Positions 23,315-42,221 of a DNA stretch of 64,000 nucleotides are shown here, one piece after another (position 1 is the stretch's first letter; each line of letters opens with the position of its first letter). Below the pieces are notes generated by a model. The model ran no database searches and was not told the DNA's origin. It was given only the letters and a program-made list of their open reading frames with translations. This DNA is from Labia minor. Taxonomy: Eukaryota; Arthropoda; Insecta; Dermaptera; Spongiphoridae. The stretch spans positions 23,182,720 to 23,246,719 of the forward strand of contig OY720346.1 of the NCBI GenBank assembly GCA_963082975.1, read 5' to 3'. A program made the translations under genes and the position numbers.

Positions 23315-23320
23315 AATAAA
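23315..23320 (+). terminator. candidate poly(A) signal of the Syt12-like gene
   Basis: AATAAA lies 77 bases after the stop codon at 23238. In this AT-rich DNA the hexamer is common, so position is the only support. Confidence 0.35.
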
Positions 23321-26300
23321 TTACACCCATTCAAATGATCATCATTTCATTTTTTAATTACAATTCATTTGAATTCATTGGTTAGATTCATCTAAAAACA
23401 ACATTATTATAATTATAATAAGTTGAGATTATTGTTCTAATATCACAATCTCATTTTTTAACTTTAAGAGAAAACACAACTTTATTCCAAAATATCGTGT
23501 TCAACAATCTATACTTTTTTATACATAAATCATTTTTTTTATTCATTTTTCCATTATATTTTATTAATAAAAATATTTTAAAAAAATAATATAAAATAAA
23601 AAGGATTTTTTCCTATTTATATATCTTTCTGATGTTTCCTTATCAGGTAAAAACAATTATATTTTTCACACTCCATATATAATAAAATTCCAGCCTTAAT
23701 ATATATATGTATATGTATAAATATATATAATTATACAAGAAATAGTTCTTATATTTTATTAATTTGTTTGAATGGATTTCTACAAAATATTTTGTATTCT
23801 TTTAAATTTGCTTGACTGAATAATATACAATTTGAGTATTTTATCAAATAAAAATAAAATTGACCAAATTAGAATTTAATTTAAAAAAAATTTTATGAAA
23901 ATTTACAAATTACCTTAATAAAAACAACTGAATGATGGAAAAATGGATTATTTTAACTGAAACTATCATAATGAAAAGATTAAATTTATCAATTTTACTT
24001 AAAACCATTTCAAATTTGCAAGATTATAAAATCTTTCGTCGAAAGGGAGAGATGATTAAGTGATTATTTATTTAGTTAAAAAAGATCTAATTAATAAATA
24101 AAAATTTATTTTAAGATCTGAATGTGCCTTCTTAAACTTAAGGTCCAGCGCCACCACTTAAAAATCGGGCATTTACATCGGGCCTAAATAATTATACTAT
24201 TTAAATGAAAATTTAAAATTAAAATGTAATTGACTGATATTAATTTAAATAATATTAATATAGTTAACTAATTTTAGTTAACATTTTCCATTTTTCTATC
24301 AACTTTTAATGTAATCATCATTTGTCTTATATTTATATTATTTTTTTAAAAAAAATAATCTATTTTTTTAATTCTTAAATTATAATAAATAGTTTCCTTA
24401 CTTATTTAGATGTATATAAATACAATTAAATTATTCATTATGATTTGATTAGTAAAATATAGATTAAAAGAAAAAAGGTCTTCAGATAAATCCTCCCAAT
24501 TATTATCATTAAAAGAACAAAGCCCTAAAAATATTTAAATAAAACTCTAATTAAAGTAAAGTAAAATATGTTTAAATATATTGTGAATATTTTGTCTTTT
24601 TCTTCTTAAATTTTGTTAATAATTAACGAAAGATCTGATCAATAAATTCAAATTTAAATTTATTACAAGTTTAAAATAAACAAATCATTATTAAAATAGT
24701 ATTATAATTTTTTCCATATTTTCAAAAAATTTTAATATATATGTATATGTATATAAATAAATATACATATTGTATAAAGAAATATAGATTTAAATTTCGA
24801 AGTCTGAATAATAGGAAAACAATTTATACATATAATATATGATACATATTTATATTTTTACCTTTTGAATGTCATTTACATCTCATTCTAAATTTTTATA
24901 AATATAAATATTATGATTAAAATAATTTAAAATTAAATATTAAAATAAAAAATGTAAACGAAATTCATTAAATTATAGTGTATTCATCTATTCGTAAAAT
25001 GATAAAATAAATACGTATTGCTATCTCAAAGGTGATTTTATATAAATCCTATCTAATATTCGTGCGTGATAGTTATATAAATATATATATATATAAACAT
25101 TTTATTAATAAAAATTTTGAAAAATTTAAATATAATTATAATAAGAATAAATATTATTAATTACAATCTATTTTTTGCTTCTTATGCTCCAAATAAATTA
25201 TTAAGAATTTATTTTAAGAAATATTTGATTGAAATTTCATTTACCGATTTCTTTGAAATAAAATAAAACATAATTGTAATAAAAATAGATTATTATATCA
25301 TATTCTTTTTTATATTATAAAAAATGTCAAAATTTTATTTATGGTTCTAAAAATAAAATATTTAATCAACTTATATTGAAATGTATTTCAATAATATTTT
25401 TTCTTATCTATATTATATTGATATATTTAATAAAACATTTCTTAAAATAATTCTCTTCTATTTAAAACAAATTAACTGAAACTATTGTAATTCTTGTTAA
25501 ACTGTTGTGATATATATAAATATTTTAATATTATATATATATATATATATGTACCATATATATAGGTGTATATATATATATAATTAACATGTTCATATAT
25601 TCTATTAAAAACAAATTTTATAAAACATGAAGATTCTATTGAGTGTTAAATATATTTCATGTTAAATGTCTTAAAAATGTATAAAATTATAACTATCCAG
25701 GTTCACTCTCATCTCTTGTATAAACAATAGTATTAAAAAAATATAAGTAAATCCAAAAATTATTTCAATTTTTTTTTTATAATTTGAAATAATTAATTGA
25801 TAGTTTGACCAGGTTATAAAATGTTTAAAAAATAATTAATGTTCTTAAGAGTTATCTACATATTTTTAAAAATAAAATTTTTCATTTTTATTTCATACAA
25901 TAAAATATTCATAGATATACAATAATTATTGTTTTATGTTCTGAGTACTGAAATTTAAAACAAAAAAAACTATAAAATTCCATTTTTGATTTTGTACAAA
26001 GAAAATAAATACTGAATAAATGAATAATTTAATTAAAATTGTATTTAAACATTTTGTTAATTTGAAAATAACTATACTAATTAACTAATATTTTTGAACA
26101 GAAAAGTATATTATAGTAAAATAAAAAACAAAAGGTTTCGATAGAAGAAATATTTATTAAAAAAAATATCTATTATATTTCTAAAATTCTTTAAAATTTA
26201 TTTTTGATTTTAGGGTAAATAAACTTATAAATTTAATCAATTAAAGATATTTTATAAAAATAAATAAAAAAATTTATAGAAAAAGATCTCTCATAAAAGG

Positions 26301-26928
26301 TTTTATAGGAAAAAAATTTGACACAAAAAAGGCAATAAGTTCAGTTATTCCTAAAAGGACGAATTTTTTGTTCCAGAATTTATAACTAAAATTTGAGCTC
26401 TACAAATACATATGGCATCGTATAAACAATTCATATCAGTTAGAGAGCAGATGCATTTCTCAGAAAATAAAAATAATTCTATAGTTTATTAATTAATTTT
26501 ATTATTTAAAATATAAACATAAAAATATGAAAAGATATAATTAATATTTAATAATAATAATTTAATAAATATGAATTATTAAATATCGATATTTTTCTAC
26601 AATAAATAGACTAGACATAGACTAGATGAATTAATGCACTTAGGTGAATAATACGTTAAAATTGAGATCGTTATTGCATTTCATATAAAGATAAACATAT
26701 ATTTGCATCTTATTATAGGTTCTGATTGTGTTTTATATTATACTACTTCAAAAATTAGAATTTAACTAACAAAAATATTAAATTTAATTTATCGAATTGT
26801 TGAAGTAAGTATAATACATTTATGAAATAGTGTAATAATAAGTAGTAATACTAAATTAGAGATATTGGTATTATATTCCAGTGTGCGGTCTTTTTCTATT
26901 ACTACATATAAGTGCAAGAGTAATTAAT
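23321..26928. other. AT-rich intergenic region
   Basis: 3.6 kb between the convergent 3' ends of the Syt12-like and IFT81 genes. No exon-like composition on either strand. It contains many AT runs, including (TA)n near 25534-25580, and would hold both 3' untranslated regions. I see no RNA gene or structured repeat in it. Confidence 0.65.
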
Positions 26929-29900
26929 TTATTCTTGTAAAATCAATGTTTCTGTTCCTAATTCCCTATGAACGATTCCAGATCTAGATTTTGCTTGTTG
27001 TGCAGATAAACGTTTAGCTTCAAAAATTCTAAAATTAAAAATATAATTATTTTCAAAGTAAATAATTAAAATATCAAATTAATTAATTTAATAACCTCTG
27101 AACATTTTGCCATAATTGTTTTTGGTTAGAACGATCTGTTTGATTATCTTTAATTAATCTTTGTTGTTCTTTTAAATGACGTCCAATTTTTTCTTGTTCC
27201 CGTATTTCTTTTTGGATTTGTTCTCTAAAGAATATTTTGTTAATAGAACGAATAATTAAAAATGCTAATTAAAAATTAATTTAATAATATAATATTTAAT
27301 TTTTAAGTTAGTATTTTTTTATTGTCCTTGAATTTAAAAAATTTTCATTTTAGTTTCTTTTTATCAATGAACTTCTTGATTAGTTTTGACTAAATTATTT
27401 GAAATAACAACAGATTTCACATTAGATAGTCACCTTAAGGTATTTTGTTGTTTAGCTGCCGACTGAGAAACATAATTTGCAATTTCTTCTTTAAGAATTT
27501 CTTTTTTAGTTTTTAGAATTTTAATTTGAAGTTCCAAATATGTTTTTCTACCATCTTTGGTAAAACATTCATTTCGTAATTCCCGAACTTCCTAAATAGA
27601 AAATACATTTTTATTATGGATTAGCCTGGATGTTGTTTTTTTTCCAATTAATTTCTTTATAAATGTTACCTGATCAAGTTTTCCTATAGCCGAATCCAAA
27701 CCAGCTGAAGTCGAATCATATTTTTGCTTTTTTTCATTGAATTCCGTTGACATTTGTTGATGTTGTTCTCGAAGTGGACGCAATTCTTTTGGAAATTGTA
27801 AAATTGAATAACATCTAGATTTTGCTTTAAAAATAAGAAAAATTAAGATACAATACCTTTAATTATAGGAGCTAATTGTGCTCGTTTTGATGCAATTTCA
27901 TGTTGTAATTTGACGACTAAGGATGACATTGCTTCCAAAGATTGACCTTTTGTTTGATCGAGTTCTGATTTCCTAGTGGAGGCTAATTCTAGGCGTTCTT
28001 TTGCCTCGCTAAATCCTCCGACACCACTTTGAGTTTCTTGAATATTCTAAATAAAAAGCGATGAGTATTTCATATATTAATAAATAATATAAATATTTAT
28101 TTATTCCAAAAAACTTTTTATGCAATTTTTCTATTTTATTTTTCCTAACATCTAAAAAATTTATTAAACCTTTTAATACTATCTATCTATCTCTGTGATT
28201 CTACGGAACTCGAAAGTTCTTGGCCGCAGCAACCACACCCCTCCAAGTATTCCTATTCTGAGCCACGTGTCCTGCCCACCGTAGCCTCTCGATTTCATAA
28301 TTCTAACTATATCTGAAGATGCATAGAGGTCATGAAATTCCTCGTTATACAATCTTGGCCATTCCCCGGTGACCTCATCTTTCTTTGGCCCTAAATGCTT
28401 CGCAGAATACTATTCTCAAATACTCTAAATCTACTCTCGTCACCTAAGGTCATAGACCATGCCTCACATCCATATAATACAATCGGTAAAATAATTGTTT
28501 TATATATTTTAACTTGTATCCCCTTTGATAATAATTTTGATCCGATAAGCCCCTTTACGGCATGATAACAGGCGTTTCCCGATTGTAACCTCGCTTTAAA
28601 CTCATACTAAACTTACCAATTGTCCACTTATTTCTTTTTCTTTAGTCTTTAAAAGATCCAAAGTTCGACTAAGAATTCCTGATTCAGCCTATAATAAAAA
28701 AACATATTTTAATATAATTTGAAATTATATATAACTAAATGATTCATTAATCTTAATGGAAATCTAAAAGAAATCATAAAAGTAATAAGTAATTTGATAA
28801 AATTTACCTTTAGATTTGATAATTCTGCTCTTTGCCTTTTATAGTTGTTACTTTTAATTCGTAATTTATTCAAATATCTTTTATATTCATCTCCATGTAA
28901 TATAGGAGTTTCACTGCCACCATCTAGATTTTCTAAATCGTTCTGTTTTTCCTAAATTAAAGAATTATATATATTTTTTATAAACAAAAACATGATAATA
29001 ATAAAAAAGAAAAAAAATACCTGAATATCTCTCTCAATATTTGTTAGTTTTGAGCGTAAATTGGCCAATTGTTCTGCTGCTTGTTCTCTTTTTCTTCCAA
29101 TAATCCCTGCTTGTTGCCGAAATAATGTAAGTTTATCATCGGCAGGATCTCCTCTTGAAGTTATATGTCTGTCCACAATTTGAGATACTTCCAGATTAAC
29201 ACTTTGAATCTAAAATCATCATTAACAATCAATCATTTATGACATTTTTTTATAAATTAAATAATCAGTGCTAAAATGATATTATAAGGTACAATGTCTA
29301 CATTAAACAAAATAATACCTAAATAAATGAATTGAGATATTTTTTCAATAATTACATTGTCTTATGTTAGAATATAACCATATTTGTTAATAATTTTAAA
29401 AATAATTGAAGGTATTTAATATTAATATATATTTTCTAAATTAAATCTTTTCAATTTGATCGATATATTATTTGTTTTATGATAAAATTTCACAATATAT
29501 ATATATAAGATAAATTCGTATAACGCTTACTTTAGCATTAATTTTTTCTAACTCAGTTTTTCCAAATGCTGGTTCTAAAGTAACTTTATCAAGAATTTCA
29601 AGTTCTAATTTTTTTTGATTAATTTCTTTAGGTAATTTCTCTTTGACTATATAAGAATTTAACCTAGTCTCTTCTTCTATTTTTTGTAATAAAGCTGAAA
29701 AAGAAAATATAATTTATATTTTATAAATATTAATTTTGTGTCTAATATTATTTTTTATTTTAATTACATTCGGGTGTCGCTCCATATGCAGCTTGTTGTA
29801 AATCTTTTAATTGACGTTGAAGACGTTTCGTTTTTGAATCTGCGAGGTTTAACGCACTCATTTGTTCTTCTTTTTGAGTCGCTAATTCCCTTTCTTGTTC

Positions 29901-31849
29901 TTTCTCTAAACGAAGTCCATGGGCAGAATTTAGCATCACTTCTTTATTTGCTAAATCATCAACCTCAAATATGAAATGATCAATGTTACAATGTCATATT
30001 TTAAAAATATTAACTATCGAGATTCTTATTAGTTATTAAAAACCTTTTGTTGCATTCGATCAATTCTCTTTAAAACAATATCTTTTTCTTTCTCCATTGT
30101 TTCTATATCAGCTTTTAATTCAGAAACTGAATAACCATTTTTTTTCATATTTTCACTTTCCTTATGAACTAGTTTGAAATCTTCAATAAGCGCTTCATAC
30201 TAAAATTGATAAAATTAAATATAATAAGATTAATTTTTTTTTTTAAAGGATCTAAAATAAAACGATATATAATAAACAAATAATAGGATATTCGATTTTT
30301 TCTTTCAACCATTACACAGTTAAATTACTCACTATTTATAACATACCTGTTTATTTAAACCAACAATATCAACATCAGAGCTTATTTCATTGGGAATTTC
30401 TACTTTCACTAAAAATTCTGAAAGATAAATGCGTTTTTTCAATTCTGACATATTTTTGAAAAGCCATTCTAGAATTGGATGTATTATTTGTTTATCGCCT
30501 TGAACTAATCCTTGTCTAAATAATGATCTGAAAATAAAATTATAAGTAGAAAATAAATAATAGTTGTCTCAAACATAATTATTAATTTAGCTCAATAAAT
30601 AAAAAATTCAGATTTTAAAACACTAAATATATTATTTAAATACATTATTATTAATGATTTGAACTTCTGTTCTAAAATTTCTAGCGTTTCATTTTTAAGT
30701 ATATTTCCAAAAATATTAGTAGATATATAAATATATTTAAATTATAAACCAAATAGAGCAGACAAGCGCCCTTTTTTATAAAAATATATTCTTTTGAATG
30801 TATTAATATAATATTAATTTTTATTATAGAATACTTTCTGTCCTTTTATTTCAATACTAGACATTATTATAACTATTATTAAAATAATAAGATTTATAAT
30901 TTTAATTTAAAATGTAATAATACAGTTTCCCATACTTCACTATGGATTTTATAAAAAAATTAAATAATTTTTAATTTAAATTAATTAATTAATTAATATA
31001 TTACTTATATCCAACTCCAGATTGACCGTTTTTGAGGGGGAAATTATATTTCATACTTGTTGTCAGGTTGTGTTCCTTATTTTGGGCGCGCTCCAAATTA
31101 GGTCCTAAAGCAAAAAACGGTTTTTTTTTGGCATAACACATGGGTAAATTAAAAAAACCTTTTTTTGCTTTAGGACCTAATTTGGAGCGCGCCCTTATGA
31201 AGACAACAATTCGTATCAAAATTAATCAAAGCTGAAACCAAATAATCGAAGAAAATTGACATTTAATATTAAAATTTCTAAAATTTTTATTTTGGAAACT
31301 ATAAGATTCCGGTTCTTTTATTTTTAAAAGATTCTTGAAATAAAAAAAAGAATCCACTGGTAAAATTTCATTTTAATCCATAGTGAAGAATGGGAAACTG
31401 TATAATTATCATTTAAAAATATATAAATTATATAAGGAACAAAAAATTACACATTCATTTGCGGATTTCGATATTTTAGAAGTCGTAACATATTAATAAT
31501 TCGAATTGTAGTTTGTTCGGGTTCTTCTGCTCTGACATCCACTTTATTACTAGAATCTATTTCTGCTAATATATCAGTTAATACCTAAAAAAAAATTAAA
31601 AATCATGATGGGCTCTTTAAATACAAAAAATTTATAACATATTAAAATAAAAGAAATGTTTAAAATAAATGCTAACGACAGCAATAATAACACATTAATT
31701 ATAATACAACATTTAATAGTTAAAAAATATTAAATGTTTACTTGTAATAGTTGTTCTGGATTTAATCCATCAAAGTTAATTAAATTAAATTTTTTATTAA
31801 ATGGAGGATTATTTAATTCCCCAACTATATATTTTAATTGTTCACTCAT
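26929..31849 (-). CDS. IFT81: intraflagellar transport protein 81 (IFT81)
   Basis: Fourteen exons, first to last: 31742-31849, 31451-31584, 30347-30527, 30044-30199, 29768-29963, 29531-29694, 29021-29209, 28808-28951, 28617-28688, 27857-28046, 27670-27785, 27434-27591, 27096-27224, 26929-27028. They total 678 codons plus stop (human about 676). The start [14 protein letters not shown]... and the motif [11 protein letters not shown] identify the N-terminal calponin-homology-like, tubulin-binding domain (about residues 1-120). The rest is heptad-rich coiled coil: [25 protein letters not shown] and the [11 protein letters not shown] segment all parallel human IFT81. IFT81 pairs with IFT74 in the IFT-B core and helps carry tubulin into cilia. 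Some introns hold transposons (28186-28610, 30923-31400), but no exon is interrupted and all phases agree. Exon 2 uses the GTAATT donor at 31450, which gives MNVSLFRQG, over the GTGTAA two bases earlier. Confidence 0.95.
28186..28610 (-). pseudogene. LINE 3' fragment in an IFT81 intron
   Basis: Closely similar to 44731-45300 on the same strand, from the 'cggaactcgaaagttcttgg' segment to the 'gcccctttacggcatgataa' segment. Relative to that copy, about 130 bases (44818-44946) are missing. The break lies between two GCCAC words, which fits a microhomology deletion. At the position where the 44720-47560 copy has TGA this fragment reads TGG (Trp). The fragment is 5'-truncated, as expected of a LINE insertion. 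Confidence 0.85.
30923..31400. mobile_element. TA-flanked TIR element in IFT81 intron 2
   Basis: The left end CAGTTTCCCATACTTCACTA (30923) and the right end TAGTGAAGAATGGGAAACTG (ending 31400) are inverted copies over about 28 bases with one mismatch. TA lies on both outer sides (30921-30922, 31401-31402). This fits a non-autonomous Tc1/mariner-type element of about 478 bp. It has itself been invaded by the palindromic element at 31084-31194. No transposase frame. Confidence 0.75.
31084..31194. mobile_element. 111-bp palindromic MITE with 34-bp perfect arms
   Basis: The left arm starts GGGCGCGCTCCAAATTAGGT and the right arm ends ACCTAATTTGGAGCGCGCCC. The arms pair perfectly for 34 bases, with a spacer of about 43 bases. 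It is nested within the 30923-31400 element, so it is the younger insertion, and the perfect arms agree with that. No clear target duplication was found. The 72-codon frame across it comes from the palindrome. Confidence 0.8.
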
Positions 31850-34646
31850 TTTGCCTAATGTTACTAATAGTTAATGGTTTATTTGAAAATATATGAATTG
31901 TTTATTGATTTATAGGCTTTGGAATGCTATGGGAATTGATGGGAATGTTTTAATGACATTTAAAATCAATTATATAGAGAGAAGAAGAAAGAAAATATAA
32001 GGAAATTGTTTGACATATAAATTAGTCATCTGGTAGCGCTGTTTTACACTTTAGCGATTGTAGCACCCTCTTCAAATAAAATTGAGTGGCGCCAAATTAA
32101 TATTACTTTATTATTTCAAATTTATTGTAAAGAATTGAGAAAATGATATACAATTTTGGTATTTCTCTGATGGTTGTGTGAATGTATATATAAGAAATAA
32201 TGCTTTATAATCTAATTATTTGACTTACCCATATTAAATTTAAAAAAAAACAATCGCCAGTTGCTAGCAAATTTGGCTTTTTAGCTCCACGAAAAAATTC
32301 CATTCAAAAATATATTTAATTCTATTTAAATAAATAAAAAACTCAAAATAGTTTGGCTCAATTAAAAAATAGTGGCCATAAAACTTCAAAAGAAGCATTA
32401 AATAATTATGTCAGTTTTTCAATTTTAACATGAAATCTTCTATTCTAGAATATATTTATAGACCTAAAGACAATATAAAATTTTAATTATAAGTTATATT
32501 TTTAATTTATAAAATAAAATATAAAAATATATTTATATTTGTGTATAGATAATGAATAAATATTTATAATAAAAAGATTATTTTTTATCCCAAAATTTAA
32601 TTTATTAAAAGAAAAAAAAGAAATATAATAATTTACAACTTAAACTCAGATCAAGCAATGTCGTACAGATGCGCCCAATTGATGTGGTGGGTTGATCTTA
32701 CGAATATATCAAGGCATTTGCTTGATCCCCTAGTTGGGTTCAAAAAAGATACATGATAATTCATAATATTAATTTATATTGATTTATTTAATTAATAAAT
32801 ATTTTATTAGTTTATTTTCAATATATATCATACCACACATTATCGCATATAGAATCTTTATAAAAAGAGTAAAGATTCATTAATACGCGATTGTGATTTT
32901 TTTATTTTTATCTAATAAAGAATCACTTTTCTATTTGAGTAATATATTAGTAAGGGCAGTAATATATACATTTAGGTTTCTTGAACATATATAAATATAT
33001 ATTCAATATAAAGATTTGAACCCTCTGATCAATCAGAAGAAAATTTATAAAAGGGCACAAAAAAATTATAAGGTCTTCCAAAGAATTATAAATTCTAAAA
33101 TATTTAATAAAAATAAATTATTATTATTTTTCCTCAAAAAATATTAACAGATATTATATATCTAATAAATTACATACATTTGTATTTCAATGAGTTTTTA
33201 AAATATTGCATTACACTTATTGATCTTAATAGGTATATCAAAAATGATAATTTTTGCCTATTAAAAATTTAACACTTTAAAAAAATTCTGAAAAATATAA
33301 AAAAAAAAAATTTCAAACAAATCCTCTGTATGTTAAATAAGCCAAGAATCTGATAAAAATTGATCCTTTTTAATAAAAAAATTAAAATGTAAAATGTATC
33401 GTAATAATAATGTTTCAAATAATAATGTAAAATATTTCTTTTGTTGAAATTAATATTTTCCAGCATGAACAATTAAATATTTTAGTAATTTTTGGAAAAC
33501 CTTTATAACAAGATTTATTTATTAAATTAATTATATTTTTAATAAATGAAAAGTAAAAGATAATAAATTAATTTCAAATGCCTTTAAAGAGTATATATAT
33601 TTGGTATGGCAAACGAAATTTATTTAACTAGTATTGATTTTTCTTTTAAGAAATTGGTCTTCTTTGAAAAAAGTGTATTGATTCTGTTTAAAATGTTTTT
33701 ATTTTTTTTTTTATTATTCTTGCTTTTGAAGATCTAATCTAAAGAAATATTTAATATAAAAATTAAAATACAAAATGAATATTCACAGAGAAAAATCTAA
33801 GTTTTTATTTATACATGAGGAAAATTAATTAACTCTTAATTTTAAGATAATTTTAGAGTACATTTGAAACATTATAGATTAAAGGTTACAAGTCCTGTAT
33901 ATATTAATTAGATGATTAATTTCTATTATTTTAGAATTAGCGAGGATTCTTTATATAATTTGAGAAAGTTCAATTAATTTACAGAATCAATCACTGTTTT
34001 TGTATTGTCGGACCTCATAACTAATTGAAAATCTCATGTTTATAATAAGCACTCAATAATGGTACGCCAATAGGCATTTTCTTGGGTTTCCTTAATACTC
34101 TGCACATATCCTAAGGTAGCTCTAAATATGTTCGTACATAGATATCTAAATGTTATCACAGTCAGAAATTCAGCCAAAATCCAACAGAAAATAATCGTCT
34201 GGAAGATTGTACAAGGACCTGTTTAATTACCTAGAGAAACGGTTATCACTTGGGATAAAATTATAAGGTGTATAATTCAAATGTCAAAAGAAATTGGAAT
34301 TAAAATAAAGATAATTTTTTAAAGAGTTATTTTAATACGATAGGGATGCAATCTGATCAATTGTGTATTTTTTTATTTATTCGTTTTACTAATAAATATT
34401 GAGTAAGAACTTGAGGAGAAATAGTAATAATTTAATGTTTTTTTGGGACGAATGTGTATTTGTTGGCATTTTTCCATCGCAGAATGAACCGCAGGAACAA
34501 GTCACTTGACAGTGGAACTCAACCATCGAAGACATACACTGCTTGGAATAAATAAATAAAAGTTAAATGAAATGAAATAAATCGTAATTTTTGATCAACA
34601 AAATTTATTTAATCATTTCGATTACCTGTACAATATGGAGGCAACT
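31850..34646. other. region between the IFT81 start and the CUL3 stop
   Basis: Holds the IFT81 promoter/5' leader (about 31850-32100, with a GC-richer patch at 32035-32095) and the CUL3 3' untranslated region (about 34000-34646, low but above-background GC). A patch at 32649-32727 has a 12-base inverted repeat (GATCAAGCAATG / CATTTGCTTGATC) around 55 bases of higher GC. It may be a small structured RNA or an old repeat, and I could not place it. No coding frame is supported. Confidence 0.5.
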
Positions 34647-41140
<6,494 letters not shown>

Positions 41141-41965
41141 TTTGAATGTTTTCGTTTTTTTTATATTCTGTTTTTTATTTTTTTTTTATTTTTATTTTTT
41201 AATTTAAAATCAGCCAAATCTTGCGCGTAACATTAAGAAAAAAAATTTGGAAAATCTTTAATGACTAATGAGCGATTTAAGCTTCCATTGACATAAGAGT
41301 TCCGTTAGCTTTGATATAAATACAAAAACACTGATTAGAAAAATAATCCACTTTATGAATTTCAACCATATGAAGAAATCCAACGAAAAAAAAATAATAA
41401 TTTGAACCCTTATAATTAATATTTCAATTAGAGGTGATTTTGGTCAATAGATGCGAGAAAGCAAATGAAACCTCTTGATTTCACTTCAATTATTGGTTTT
41501 CTAATTCTTCAATATTAAAATTGTCTTAACAAAATTTAAAAAAAACTTTCATAAATTTGTATTTTTAAATTTTTTAAACTATTGAAAAATAAAAAGTTTT
41601 TACATTATGTTAGAATTATAATAATAGCATAATTCACTAAATACAACATTAATGTACCAGAAATTCTGGCAAGGAATCAATCATGAAGATATGTCATTGA
41701 AATAAAAATATAAATATCAAATAAATAATTATATCAATGAATTATTATATTTAATATTATATTTATGGTAAGTTAATTAAAATAATGCTAAATTAGTATT
41801 AAATAAAAACAAATTAAATATTTTTATTGAAACAAACAAACAAGCGCGAAAATTGAGTTTTATATTATACGAATAAAGATCACTTAGATTGGATTAATTG
41901 TCCCGAGATTTTTAAACTTTGTATCTTTGACAAAATATTGTATAATTATTGTGTATAGTTAAATA
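41141..41965. other. CUL3 upstream region
   Basis: Contains a long T-run (about 41155-41200), a short GC-richer patch at 41215-41235 (TCTTGCGCGTAACA) that may belong to the 5' leader or promoter, and otherwise AT-rich DNA without reading frames. Confidence 0.4.
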
Positions 41966-42221
41966 CATTGGCGTCGGGCCGGGAGGGGCACGAGGGGCCA
42001 CGTGCCCCCCCCCCCAAAAAAAAAAAAAAGTTGTGCAAAAAATAAATTTAAAAGTGATTAGTTTTGTAACTGAGAATCCAAAAGTAAAAAAACATCTTTA
42101 AATTACGTATAAGTATAGTCTAAACATTATGAATAAATAAATAATTTATTTTGTCAAAATTTTTTCGGGGGAGACCCTCGGACCCCCCACCCCCAACATA
42201 ATAGATGACGCTACGCCACTG
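41966..42221. mobile_element. 256-bp hAT-like MITE with near-perfect 8-bp TSD
   Basis: The ends CATTGGCGTCGGGCC (41966) and GACGCTACGCCACTG (ending 42221) are imperfect inverted copies followed inward by G- and C-runs. The flanks GTTAAATA and GTTAAATG differ at one base and fit an 8-bp target duplication. The terminus resembles that of 12255-16999 (CAGTGGCG). The interior is AT-rich and non-coding. Confidence 0.7.

Noticed and set aside
31859-31875. GTTACTAATAGTTAAT upstream of IFT81 as an RFX X-box
   Set aside because: The second half-site does not meet the RRNRAC pattern and it lies only about 10 bases before the ATG; not convincing as a ciliary promoter element.
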